DNA from: Phoronis australis
Taxonomy: Eukaryota > Phoronida > Phoronidae
Assembly: GCA_002633005.1 (NCBI GenBank)
Contig: NMRA01000411.1
Location: 64,001-101,265, forward strand
DNA: 37,265 bases
Direction: 5' to 3'
Below the pieces are notes generated by a model, which saw only the letters and a list, made by a program, of their open reading frames with translations, did not search any database and had not been told where the DNA came from. The position numbers were made by a program, and so were the translations under genes. Numbering within the stretch: the first letter of the stretch is position 1; each line of letters begins with the position of its first letter. Below are positions 11,287 through 22,311 of this stretch, piece after piece.

Positions 11287-12236
11287 TTAAATTTCGCAGA
11301 TGAACGGTCTGTTCCCCCAGGTGCAGCTGCCGTCGTTCCACTTAAAACCGAATCTTTCGAAATGTAGAAACATGCATTTCTCACCGCCGGGATCTCCTGC
11401 AATAGACACGGTAACGCGATTAGTAGTAGGCATTCGATACTGTTAGACTAAAAGCACAGATAACGCGATCGTTACAATTCGTAAATGATTTTATAATTGT
11501 GTGCTGTTACTTCGAATTCGTCATTGAGCTATGATTTGAATAAAACCTTCTTAAGTTTGGAGTGTGCTCGAAAAGAAACTTCTAAATATGCACGACGTTT
11601 AAAGTACGCCATTTGTATGAAAAGAGTTTGTAATGACGAAAACCGGCAAATCAGCTGGACCTTTGTGTAGATGAAAACTTTGCTTGGAAAAAGCTTTAAA
11701 CAAACCAACGAATCCGTGATAGGTTACTTGAATTTAATAGACGAAACATACAACTGACTATTATATGTTCGCTTACCGTTGTCCCAATATGTATATGTAA
11801 ACGGCTGGTTGGTTCCGTCCCAAACCCAATTTCCAACACTGTTGCGGTGACCACCGGTCCACACTGAAGTTTGAGTGCCAACATTTTTGTTTTGTAGAAA
11901 CGACTTTATTAACTCCATTTCCTCTTGGCTTTCTATGGCAACTAGGTGAGCTCCGTCCACCTCACAACGCTTTTGCGCTGCTGCCCATTGGGCCTTGGCT
12001 GTGATTAGTTTGTAGCAACCGTTTTTCATTGCGTCGTAACCCGAGGGGCACATCGTCCCTAATTTAGTTTTAACTTCCGCAAGTGCGGCGTTGATGGAGT
12101 CGAGTTTCTGCATCAAAGCTTTCTCGAGGTTTTGCAATCGCAGGTCATGAGATCGGAGAAGGGCATCGTCTGCTCTTTTCTCGTGCACCGACTCCGTCAG
12201 CGCGAAGAAGAGTACGAAAATAACTGACTTCAGCAT
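11287..12236 (-). CDS. Secreted C-type lectin, complete, two exons, 189 residues
   Basis: Exon 1 is 12236 down to 11777 and exon 2 is 11396 down to 11287 (TAA). The intron uses GTAAGC and TTGCAG and splits a Gly codon. Residues 1 to about 18 are a signal peptide (MLKSVIFVLFFALTESV). Residues 20-60 are a charged helical stalk likely to oligomerise (LRLQNLEKALMQ). Residues 62-189 are a C-type lectin-like domain with six cysteines at 63, 74, 91, 161, 178 and 187, the pattern of a long-form fold (63-74, 91-187 and 161-178 by family convention). The domain core has WVWDG (138-141 region) and ends with WND (173-175) and FICE. The usual sugar-choosing triplet EPN or QPD is replaced by DPG (155-157), so ligand specificity cannot be predicted. 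Such lectins commonly bind microbial or endogenous glycans outside the cell. Confidence 0.92.
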
Positions 12237-12276
12237 TGTGCCGAACGAAAAGTACTTGGAACAAGATAGGGTGAGG

Positions 12277-12283
12277 TTTTATA
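12277..12283 (-). promoter_or_regulatory. TATA box of the lectin gene
   Basis: TATAAAA on the minus strand, ending 41 bases upstream of the lectin ATG. Usual TATA-to-start spacing places transcription start near 12250 and a very short 5'UTR. Confidence 0.55.
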
Positions 12284-12289
12284 TCAGTT

Positions 12290-15216
12290 GATACGTACCC
12301 ACCTGGGGGTATCTCAGAAATGATTATCAAGTGAACAGATAATTTTATGTCGGCAAGTGATTCTAGATACGGTAACCAGTGGCAGTCATATACCTGTATA
12401 TGGAATTTGCAGTTACTGGGTTTTTCCATAGACAAAGCTGCACTAAGTTCGTCTAAGGTTTTACTAGTTCGAAATGGTAATTTGGTTTTTTGTTGTCAAA
12501 GCTGCGTCGTTACAAATTAACGATTGTTATTGTTATGTTGTTGCATCAATTCACACTAAAGATTCTTCAGTTTAAGTAAACGGAATTTTATTTCATCAAA
12601 TTTCTCAACAAAATCAACTTTCAGAAAATTTCACGCAACATTTCGCAAAAATTTTAGCATTTGTGGAAAAGCAATCAGACTACGAAAAGCAGAATTTTCA
12701 GCCGCAATCATTAAAAACTCGTCATCCGACCAATGCAAGAAAGATTATAGTCCCCTGTAACAGGCAAGTCTATTTATGATATGTGAAGTTCTTTGACATT
12801 TTTGTAAAAATAATTATCAAAAATAACCGACATAATTTACGTATGAGGGCAAACAGTCACACACACACACGGTGTTTTCGTGAAAAGTGACACGTGACTA
12901 ACGTCAGACATTTGTTTTTCCTCTCCCACTTCCCAATTGCTGAATAAAAGATTTAGCCAAGAAATTATGAGCGCATCGCAGTCTAGAAATAATTTACAGA
13001 AATTATCTCAGTAACTAGAAGTTGTGCGTCTATTCTCAGAGACTTTGCACTTTTGTTCAAGTGAGATTTAATTATATTTCAGAAGTAGGTATGTGGAGCA
13101 TAAGGTCAAATTTCTGCGCAGACGTTAACTATGCTGAGTCCAATAGAATGCACTAGCCGCACAACGTTCTGCAAGCAACAGTTATTGATATTTCGATGAT
13201 TTGTTAAATAAATCGTGATGATCGACAGTTGCCGACTAGTAGTCACTGAGTGCAAGTGTCACGGGAGGTGCACGTGTAACGGAGACGCAACCACCCAACA
13301 ATCACTGATATGCTATGTTAGTTTAATTCACACTGAGGTCAAATCATAGACTATAGTACATTCTGTTGTCTATAATCTATGGTCAAATGTAGGATTTGTT
13401 CAAGATTAGGTTCGAAAAGGATACTTGAACAAGGTGAAAACGAGAATTGTCGAGGAAGCGGTGGAAATTGACGAAAGGGGGGAGCGCGAAATTTGTAGGC
13501 CACATCGGTTATGACCCACGAGACTGAACTCGCGATTCCCAACTTGGTCCCCCTGACACGTCATTCGCATAGGTTTTCGCAACCTCATAGTATGACAAGT
13601 CGAATAGCGCAATCATTTCACTTTTTTCATTTTTCAGTAGTTTGCATTCATTCACTCACAGAAGGCAACTAGAAATACTTGGTCAGGAATACTCTACAAC
13701 AAACAGCTTTCAAGTACATTGGTCTCTCAACAGGATTTGAGTACATTCATTACATTTGTTGGTCATCTTTCTCCAAGTTTAGAGCTTTGTTCATTTTTCA
13801 AGAATATTTATTTCCCAATATTATACTTAGCCAAAATTAAAAGTAGTTCACGCTGGCGAGTTTGGGGTCCCTATTGATTTTTCATGTAGAGTTTTTACCA
13901 AGAATTCTATTGAAACCATTTTAGCTTTGTGTTTTTAGAGAAATTCATAAAATTTAAATAAACAACTTTCTAACAAATAGCAATGTCATTTTCAAACCTA
14001 AACGTCCTCTTCAGTTGTGATTTTAGTTTAACATACATATGCTAAACATATAAGCCGGACATTTGTTTGCACATTTCAGTGATCGTTGCGACACACCCGG
14101 GAAATGCGGTAGTTAGTGTTAGTGCTAAAAATTTTTACGCCCATCCAGGTTGACTGAATTGCTTTAACTCTGTCATCCATAAATCATACACAAAACTTAT
14201 ACCTTATCATTTCATGTTTTGATGAAAATTTGATCGTTTTTTACTTTAAGTAACGAATGGTAATACGTGGGTTGATAAACATTTCTACCAAAAACTTCAC
14301 ATACTTCCCGCGGTTAAGGGCAAGTTCTTTCACCCTAGATAATTTTTCTGTCCAAAAAGTAAATTTTAAATTTAGTAAAAAAGAAAGGTATATCCAAGGC
14401 ACAGTAATAAGATCAATAACATGACCGAATTTTGTATGATGTAGCTGTTCCGGATAAAATCTCAAAGGTAGTGTTACAGTTTTCTAAATTATCGTTTCGT
14501 TTTTGTTTTATGTGATTTTTATTTTTTCATGAAAGTTCTACTTTGTGGAAGCCCCTCATGCAAATTTGGAACATTTCAAAAACAATTTCGAACTGAAAAT
14601 ATTGAGTAAAGATCCCTTTTGGAACCAAAGAACCGTACCTTGATGTGAAAAGTGTTCAGCTGTTTCGTCCATATTTCACGGACTTGATTCACCACCGGGT
14701 GCGCCCCTGTCGCTGTAGAATAAAACGATAATTTATAACTGCGTTTTGCTGAACAGTTCATAAAGCATAGTACGGTATGCGAGTTTCATGTGAATCTGAT
14801 CCTGTAATATAATGAGGCTAGGCCCTCTGCATTTAATTGAGGTTTCCGAAAATTAAAAGTGGATTGCAATCATATCTTTGACTGTAGTAGAGCTTATCAC
14901 AGGTGTTATGCAAGAATTGTTTCAATGGTCAGCTGAGGTGATTTTGCTGGGCAAGCTCCATTCAGATTAATTAATACTTATGCAAGTGTCACGTGCAAAC
15001 TCTGACCAGGGACTTTAACCGTCACGAGATGGGCCCATCATATGATGCCAGCTAGAATAGTACTTAAGGCATTGGCCATCAAGCCGGGAAATGCAGACCA
15101 AGACCATGACATCTGAACAGACCACAACAGACCAAGACCGAAGCAAAACCAAGACCAGACCCAGACCTGATCTCCAGGAGAAGCCGACAGCGAAGGCCAA
15201 GAATCCCAGTTCAGTG
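12290..15216. other. Intergenic DNA without a convincing gene
   Basis: The short open frames on both strands have no domain resemblance or linked splice sites. Small features seen: a (CA)n tract near 12859, an imperfect hairpin near 13346-13382 (ATAGACTATAG against CTATAATCTAT), and a degenerate ACCAAG-rich tract at about 15090-15180 that yields spurious frames in both directions. Confidence 0.5.
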
Positions 15217-16180
15217 CATATGCGGATTTAGGAGGGGCAGGGGGCCCGGGTCCCACCCCCCTTGGCTGCCGCAAAAAAATAAAACAGTATAAGAGCGTAG
15301 GGAAATGTTGAGTTTATTAATTTGCCCCGGTAATTAAAGTTATACGGATGAAAAAAGATTTAAATGTGTGCAGTTTTAGTGTTGGGGGGGGGGCTCAGAT
15401 CCAATTTCAAGTGTGAAATTCGGAACACGGCGCATTCGTAACGGAACTTTGGCTAAGTGCAGGCTCTCCCGCGATATCCCAGGCGACCGGCAGTGGCGCT
15501 GCGCACTACGACTCCGTTTCCGTCGTCTGCTCCACTGTGTAATGAAGAAAATTTACTTCATTTTTTAAAGATAATGGAACCTGAGTGACGATGAAAAAAC
15601 AGAAGCTGCTGGTAAGATGTGAATTTTAATCGAAGCCTTAGTGAATCACTCAGAAACTCATTAATTCTCTCTTTGTCAAACCTTAACTTAAGACGATTTC
15701 CAAAGCAATCCCGTCATTATTGCCAACACGAAAAACGGATTGGGTCTTTTGGACATTTTAAGTACAACAAATTTGTTAAGAACCGATTGCACAAAATATA
15801 AAACGTGTAATAAGCATTACAAAAAGAAGTAGGTTTCGCGCGCAAACGCTGTGGACCATAAACAAGTAGGTCTCTTAGTATGAGAACATTAGTTAAATCG
15901 TGGTGGTGTAGTGGTAACGCACGCGCGCTCTACCTGCCAGGTCGTGAGTTCGAGTCTTTGGTACTTGCAGTTTTTCCTGTTTGACACGTTCTCCGTGTTT
16001 TTTTGCCTTTTTTTCTTGGATAATACTTCAGGAATCAAGGAAAATGCTCGATTTTTAGAGGTAAAAACAGAAAAATTTCCCCATTCGGTGCTATGCGCAT
16101 CTACAATCGTGGTTTGCGCAAATGCTTACAGCCGGACAGAAATGTTGGGCCCCCCTTGTGATATCCTAGATCCGCCACTG
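15217..16180 (+). mobile_element. 1-kb inverted-repeat DNA transposon, family B copy 2
   Basis: Begins CATATGCGGATTTAGG and ends with the complement of CAGTGGCGGATCTAGG. CAGTG directly flanks it (15212-15216 and 16181-16185), an exact 5-bp target-site duplication. It matches the copy at 5836-6867 in opposite orientation through the G-rich end, the block containing TCCCGCGATATCCCAGGCGA, the tRNA-like segment and the end containing GATATCCTAGATCCGCCACTG. It carries no transposase. Frames at 15619-15801 and 15911-16186 are transposon sequence, not genes. Confidence 0.78.
15898..15970 (+). repeat. tRNA-like segment inside transposon family B
   Basis: A box TGGTGTAGTGG at 15904-15914 and B box GAGTTCGAGTC at 15946-15956. 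The D stem GTGT/GCAC pairs. The T stem (GTGAG against CTTTG) and acceptor do not, so a working tRNA is unlikely. The same segment is in the other copy. Confidence 0.6.
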
Positions 16181-16185
16181 CAGTG

Positions 16186-19100
16186 AAGTCAATTCGAGGT
16201 ATAAACACTTAAATACAGGCGTTGGTCTCAGCCTGTTAGTCAATTTGAACCAGTCTAGTGATTGTTTTAGAGGGTCAGTTCATGTTGCGACTTGTATACA
16301 TTAACGTGTGCGGTAGCTACGGGTAACTGGTGGCACTGTAGATTAATACTTTCACCTGTAACAATATATCGTTTCATTCGAACAGTCGTCAGTCTTACAA
16401 CTCGTTGTAATCTATTGTTTGTACTTCACAACGCTGCAAATTAATAGACGCATTCTATTGTTAAAGTATTCGTGTGTTCTTTGTTCAAGCATTCTCCAGG
16501 TTCTTAACCAATTTTATCATTAGCAACTACGATCCAGTTTGTCATATTTCCAATTGCTTCATATGTAGCAGTATCTAATTATATTCTCAAAATCTCCTGA
16601 GCAGTGCCAGTTTACTTCTTGGTGCCTGGCGTGTCGGTCGTTTTCAGCACTAATTCACTGTTTTCTTAAGTATTCCTACTGATTTTTGCATTTCCATTTG
16701 TTTATCTCGTACAGGGGACCTTCTTATTAGCGGTCAATAACCTTTAGAAGGCCTCCTAATTGAAATCAAGTTTTAATCAATGTATTATTGTTATGTAATG
16801 TAAATAAATAAAAAGCGTTTTTTTCTCTCTCTCTTTGATTTACTACCACGAGCGCGTCATCTGTTGGCCGCAACACGCATTGATATACCACAATCCGCCA
16901 TTACTGGCAGTTTTCTAGGTCCTACATAACATTATGAAATGTTTATACTACGGGAATAAAAGCAGTTGGAAACAAAGGAGAAGCGTGTATGTACTCCTTT
17001 CATTCAAGTCATCACGAAAACATGTTTCGCATGTTCCTGCCACACAATGCGGCGATGTCGAGTGCAAAAATCAAGCGGTAATAATGAGCTCGTAAATACA
17101 CATTCGAAATGTAGCGACGTGTTGAACAACAAGGGAGAAACAATTGGGTTAATAGGTATCGTGGTGGCCTTAAAATGTACTTGATAATTCGTCAGACATT
17201 CCAACACTTCCACAGAAGAACAGAATGTCTCTTATATTTAAATAACTCTTGAAGTCTCGACAGTGTATAGTTTATTTGCGCTCCATCTTACCGTGGTTAC
17301 TTTATCGTGTTGCCTTACTGAAGACCATGACGTACTAATTAAACAGTTTGCGTTCAGCACAATATAAACAAGAAGTAATTAGCTATTTCGTGATTCTCTG
17401 TGATTTTTAATTCCTTTTTACTGGGAAACGAAGACAAGGTTGCGCACAGTGTTTTGGTTTGAAGTGGGCTCATACCCTTTATCTTCCGTCTCCTTTCGAC
17501 TGCTTCGCCCAGAAACGACGATGACTAATCTACGCCTGAGTTATTTCCTTGTAGGCCTTTCAGGATGCCAAAATAACTTCTTTTGATTTTTACGGTATCG
17601 AATGAGGTGAGCATTAATTATCTGTGCCGTTCAACCGTCAGTACCTTACTATCGTCCTGAATAAAATTAAAGTTAACTTATTTACGAACCCCGTTCTTTA
17701 TAGTCGCGACATTGAGACAAAGCACGACCAGTCAAATTGATAAACTTCAATAGGATATTTTATTGACAAACGAGTTGTCAGATAAGATAGTGCTGGTGTT
17801 CGATGGTCCTTCACAACAGTTGTCAACGTACACTGTTATTAACTGAAGTTGATACAGGCATCTGTTGAACTTGTCCGTAGAGTTATATGTACGACGTTGG
17901 CGACTGTCCGCAAACGGTGAACGGATGAAGATCTACTTTCCATAACCTGAATTTGAGAACAAGCCTAGTAGGTAAGGCAATGTTCTTTCGGTGATAGTGA
18001 TAGCGGAAAGGACCGAAAGTGTAAGACAGAATGAAAATGTGTCTTACTAGTCAGTATGTTTCTACGATATATGTCTGCGCGTATACTTCCTTGTGCATCA
18101 ATTTCACAGAGGACATTATCTTTGCCTACATGTTACGTGAGTCGACAAATGAAATTTTGATTACTTTAAGTAGCGTAATATTTATGTAAGTAGATCATAA
18201 CAATGCCAAGTTTTGAAATTTTGAGGGTTAGCCGTAAGAGATTTTTGTTAGTTTACCATGTGTGAGAGAGGACAGTAATTTATTAAATAGGTTCATAGAA
18301 AAATAACGACAACCAAAGACTGATTGTAGCTGCACGTCGGTGTTCATTTTTAAAATTATTTCACGACAAAGTTATGTGGGGGGACGTAGAAAATTGTGAA
18401 AAATTACATAACTTCGAAACATCATATCTCATAAATGGCAGATCAGAATCATATGAAACTTTCAGATACAGTCTATTATACCACAATATTAGCCTCTCGG
18501 GCGATTATTCTCCAAAATCCACTAGATAACGGGGGATAACGACTTCGCCATGTAATAATCTATATTTATACTCTGTTCTTCTAGATACTAGACACTAATA
18601 GGAATTGTTTTAAAATGCTATCAAAAAGTGGGCCCAAACATTCCCAAACAGAGGATCACCTGCTTGCTACTCGGCAATTCAAGAAGCCGGCAGTGGGTGC
18701 TACGTTGCTCTAGACGTATTACAACAATTTCGAAAGCTTATAATTTGCTTAAAATGTAATCTCATGACCAAGCACCATTTGAAATCTAATATGATACGAA
18801 AATTATGTACCTAGGGCCAATGGTAACAGAAATAATTTTTTCTCAAAGAACGTTTTGTAACTCCGCCGTTTTTCAACCAAATTGAGCTCTTGATGATGTA
18901 TGGATTCAGCAGAAGAAAAAGATAAATAATATATTTCTTTAATTATTATTATTTTGCATATCTGACAGATCATTTTTTTAATTCTGAAAACCAAGAGAGT
19001 TACCAAAATGCGAAAAATAACAAAATATGGCGAAATAGTAAAACCCTCCATGCACTAATTGGCCGATTAATTAACTAATTTGTCAATTAATTAACTAGTA

Positions 19101-21023
19101 ATGTCAATTAAATTAGTTATAATAGTAACATGAAAAGGAAATGGGCAAGAGAGGTAGACATTACGTAACTGAATAATTAAGCCAGCAGCTAAATAGTCTC
19201 AATTGTTCAAGAGATTGCCATCAAAAGATTTTACAACATATGGATCGCTCACAGCTGCAGTGAAGAATTTAGTCAGATATTCACCCAAAATTATAAATCT
19301 TTATGCATTAATTGGACCTTTGGTGCTGTTCGGTGACATTGCATTATTGAGTAAAAATCCAGGATGCAATGACATTCAGGAAAATGTGATATATTAATTA
19401 CTCCAGCTTCCAGCTGCAGATAAGGGTTTTCGTGGTAGATGAAAATAGTCAAATATTTGTGTAGCGTTGAAATATGATGTGGCTAGCTCATTACATTGGC
19501 TGCAGTTCAGGTCTTTACGTAGTAACGAATCCATTTCTCCAAAAATTAAAGTGAAAATTAGTGATACCGGTATATGTAGTGTGTGTCGAAGTATAGAAGA
19601 GATATTGGAGCACATTTTTACGATTGTTATGTTACTGAAGAAATTGGACTCTGGAAAATAACAATATTCATAAGAAAGAGACTGTTAATTGGAACACCTG
19701 TTGCATAGTTATCAATATTCGAAAAAGAAAAAGAGGACAGTTGGATTCAAAAGCGGGTTTACGTCAAAACTCGAAGGTGAAATGTTCACCGCAAAGCACA
19801 AAAAAGTACCGACAGCATTTTTTGTCGAACGGGAGATCACGGGTGCCATTACACCCAAAAGTGTTTTTCATTTTTAATTAATCAGGAAATTGCAGCAGCA
19901 GTAAAAAACATGAACGTCCGGTTCTATGGCTCAGCGGCACTGAAATAGCGATGCTCGGTTAAAAAGTGATCGCCAACTTGGCGGCTTATAATACCACAAT
20001 ACTTGCCTCGACTTTAACGACATGCAGGATGTATTCCTTTTTCTCATCAGTTGTGTATGTTAAATTGCTTTTCACCGTCTAGCTGCGATTCTCGTCACTC
20101 TGTGTACCGCCGAGGGTCATTTTTGCCGCCTTCCCTACGTCTGTGCCGCAATAATGTTGTGGTGTCACTCGAGACGGAACCCCTAACCTACGCTGCTGCG
20201 TCCACCCCTCGTGTTTTACTTCTCAGTTTATTTTCAAAACGGTAAAGCTTTGCTTTTAAATTTGGAAACAAACCCTGAATTAGCTATGCATTTTTTAATC
20301 TGAGTTATGTAGGACGTGTGACTTTCCGGATACAAGTTAAATTCTTTTTGACGGTACTTTCGGGAAAGTGGGTCCGTACAGTTGTGTTCATGACAACATA
20401 AAACCTAAGATTTTTACGGCAAATTGTGAATATTTGAAAACGTTTCTGAGATGAGCTGAAAGAGCAAAACAATGTAAAATTTGATTATTAAAAACATCAA
20501 CAACCAAAAAATGCCACATTGTTGACCATTTTAACTCCTTAAGGGGTCAGTTGAAGATAAAACATTACTTAATAAACTGCATTTTGATACTTCTGGTGTA
20601 GCGTTTATTTCAGTTTGGATGAAAAAAATAAGACACAATTATTTGCTGCCGACACGGAGCGGAGCAGAATCTGCATAGATTTTACTTTTATGGGTATTTT
20701 ACTTGGACAGTTGCATACACCTATGTCTTCTAAATTTTCCAAAAAACACACACGTGTACATGTAACGTGCCACCGCCCTGAACAAAATGCACGAACGGTA
20801 TCTTTTTCTGGTAAAGCAGAAGTTTCATACTTGTAACATGGCCTGTCTTTTAAACTATCATAACACAACAAGAAAAGGATATGATAATTATTCGCAACAA
20901 AAAGGAATGAAATTGAGAGATTTCTAATTAAAACGGCAACTATCCTTTAGGCGTTAACTCCTGCAAAAACCGCGAGCAATCCAATGAAATGAGATCATAT
21001 TTACAGATAGCAGAAGAAAAGAA
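16186..21023. other. Intergenic DNA, about 4.8 kb, no supported gene
   Basis: A/T-rich sequence with many short frames (for example 16966-17184, 19203-19397, 20605-20871). None shows a domain, a credible exon chain or a codon pattern I trust. An ATTAACTAATT-type low-complexity stretch lies at about 19060-19120. The 5'UTR and promoter of the mucin-like gene should be at the right end; TTTACAG just before 21007 could be the acceptor of a first coding exon with a separate upstream leader exon. Confidence 0.45.
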
Positions 21024-22311
21024 ATGAGATTCAAACGTGGTGTGACAATTATGCTCACCCTCCTGTTTTGGAACGAGACCAACGCATCATCAACGCAATA
21101 CATAACCGCAACATCACCTACAAAAACTACAACATCAGCACAGGGCACACTCACATCCAACACTGCCGCAACGGCAACATCACCTACAGACGCTACAACA
21201 TCAGCACAAGGTACAGTCACATCCAACACTGCCACAACGGCAACATCAGTTGCCAACACTACAACATCAGCACAAGGCACAGCCACATCCAACACTGATG
21301 CAACGGCAACATCACCTACAGACGCTACAACATCAGCACAAGGTACAGTCACATCCAACACTGCTGCAACGGCAACATCACCTACAAACACTACAACATC
21401 AGCACAGGGCACAGTCACATCCAACACTGCCGCAACGGCAACATCAGTTGCCAACACTACAACATCAGCACAAGGCACAGTCACATCCAACACTGATGCA
21501 ACGGCAACATCACCTACAGACGTTACAACATCAGCACAAGGCACAGTCACATCCAACACTGCCGCAATGGCAACATCACCTACAAACACTACATCAGCAC
21601 AGGGCACAGTCACATCCAACACTGCCGCAACGGCAACATCACCTACAAACACTACAACATCAGCACAGAGCACACTCACATCCAACACTGCCGCAACGGT
21701 AACATCACTTGCCAACACTACTACATCAGTACAAGGCACAGTCACACCCATCACTGCCGCAACGGCAACATCACCTAAAAACACTACAACATCAGCACAG
21801 AGCACACTCACATCCAACACTGCCGCAACGGTAACATCACTTGCCAACACTACAACATCAGCACAAGGCACAGTCACACCCATCACTGGTGCAACGGCAA
21901 TATCACTTTTCAGCACAGCAATATCAGCTCATGGCACAGTAACACCCAACACTGCTTCAACGGTAACATCACCCACCAACACTGCAACTTCTTCAGAAGC
22001 CACAGTCACACCCATCACTGCCGCAATGGCAACATCATCTACCAACACTGCTACATCATTGCAAGCCACAGTCACACCTAGCACTGCTGCTGCGGCAACA
22101 TCACCTACCATCACCACCACCATCAGCACTACAGAATTAGCACCCGCCACAGTCACACCCAACACTATGACCTCAACGGAAGGCAAAGAAGTCGCAACGA
22201 CACCAGAAGGGAAAGAGTTCGTGGCCACCGAATTCCTGGTTGAAATCACAATCTCACTGAAACCGACGGACGACGTGAACTCCGTGACGTTCAAGGAAAG
22301 TTTAACGGAAG
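21024..22311 (+). CDS. Exon for signal peptide, Ser/Thr repeat region and start of the SEA-like module
   Basis: ATG at 21024 opens MRFKRGVTIMLTLLFWNETNA, a basic start, hydrophobic core and likely signal cleavage near residue 21. Residues about 25-370 are Ser/Thr/Ala repeats expected to carry dense O-glycans; NTT triplets in many units are N-glycosylation sites. The end, EFLVEITISLKPTDDVNS then VTFKESLTE, resembles the first strand and helix of an SEA domain. The donor is GTGAGT after 22311, leaving one base of a codon. Because the repeat unit is a multiple of three and lacks stops, long open frames also occur on the other strand (20954-21916) and in another plus frame; these are shadows. Confidence 0.85.

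Noticed and set aside
15015-15274. Overlapping frames on the minus strand and a Lys/Thr-rich plus frame
   Set aside because: They come from a degenerate ACCAAG tract beside the transposon; low complexity, no exon chain.
15619-16186. Two small plus-strand frames
   Set aside because: They lie wholly within transposon family B and include its tRNA-like segment.
16966-17184. Cys-containing 72-codon frame
   Set aside because: No signal peptide, no splice-linked neighbours and an equally long antisense frame; probably chance.
21068-21702. Plus-strand Gln/His-rich frames over the same repeats
   Set aside because: Same reason: alternate frame of the repeat. No start context or exon links.
20954-21916. 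Open frame of 320 codons on the minus strand rich in Val, Ala and Asp
   Set aside because: It is the antisense of the 66-bp repeat array. A stop-free unit divisible by three keeps other frames open automatically.
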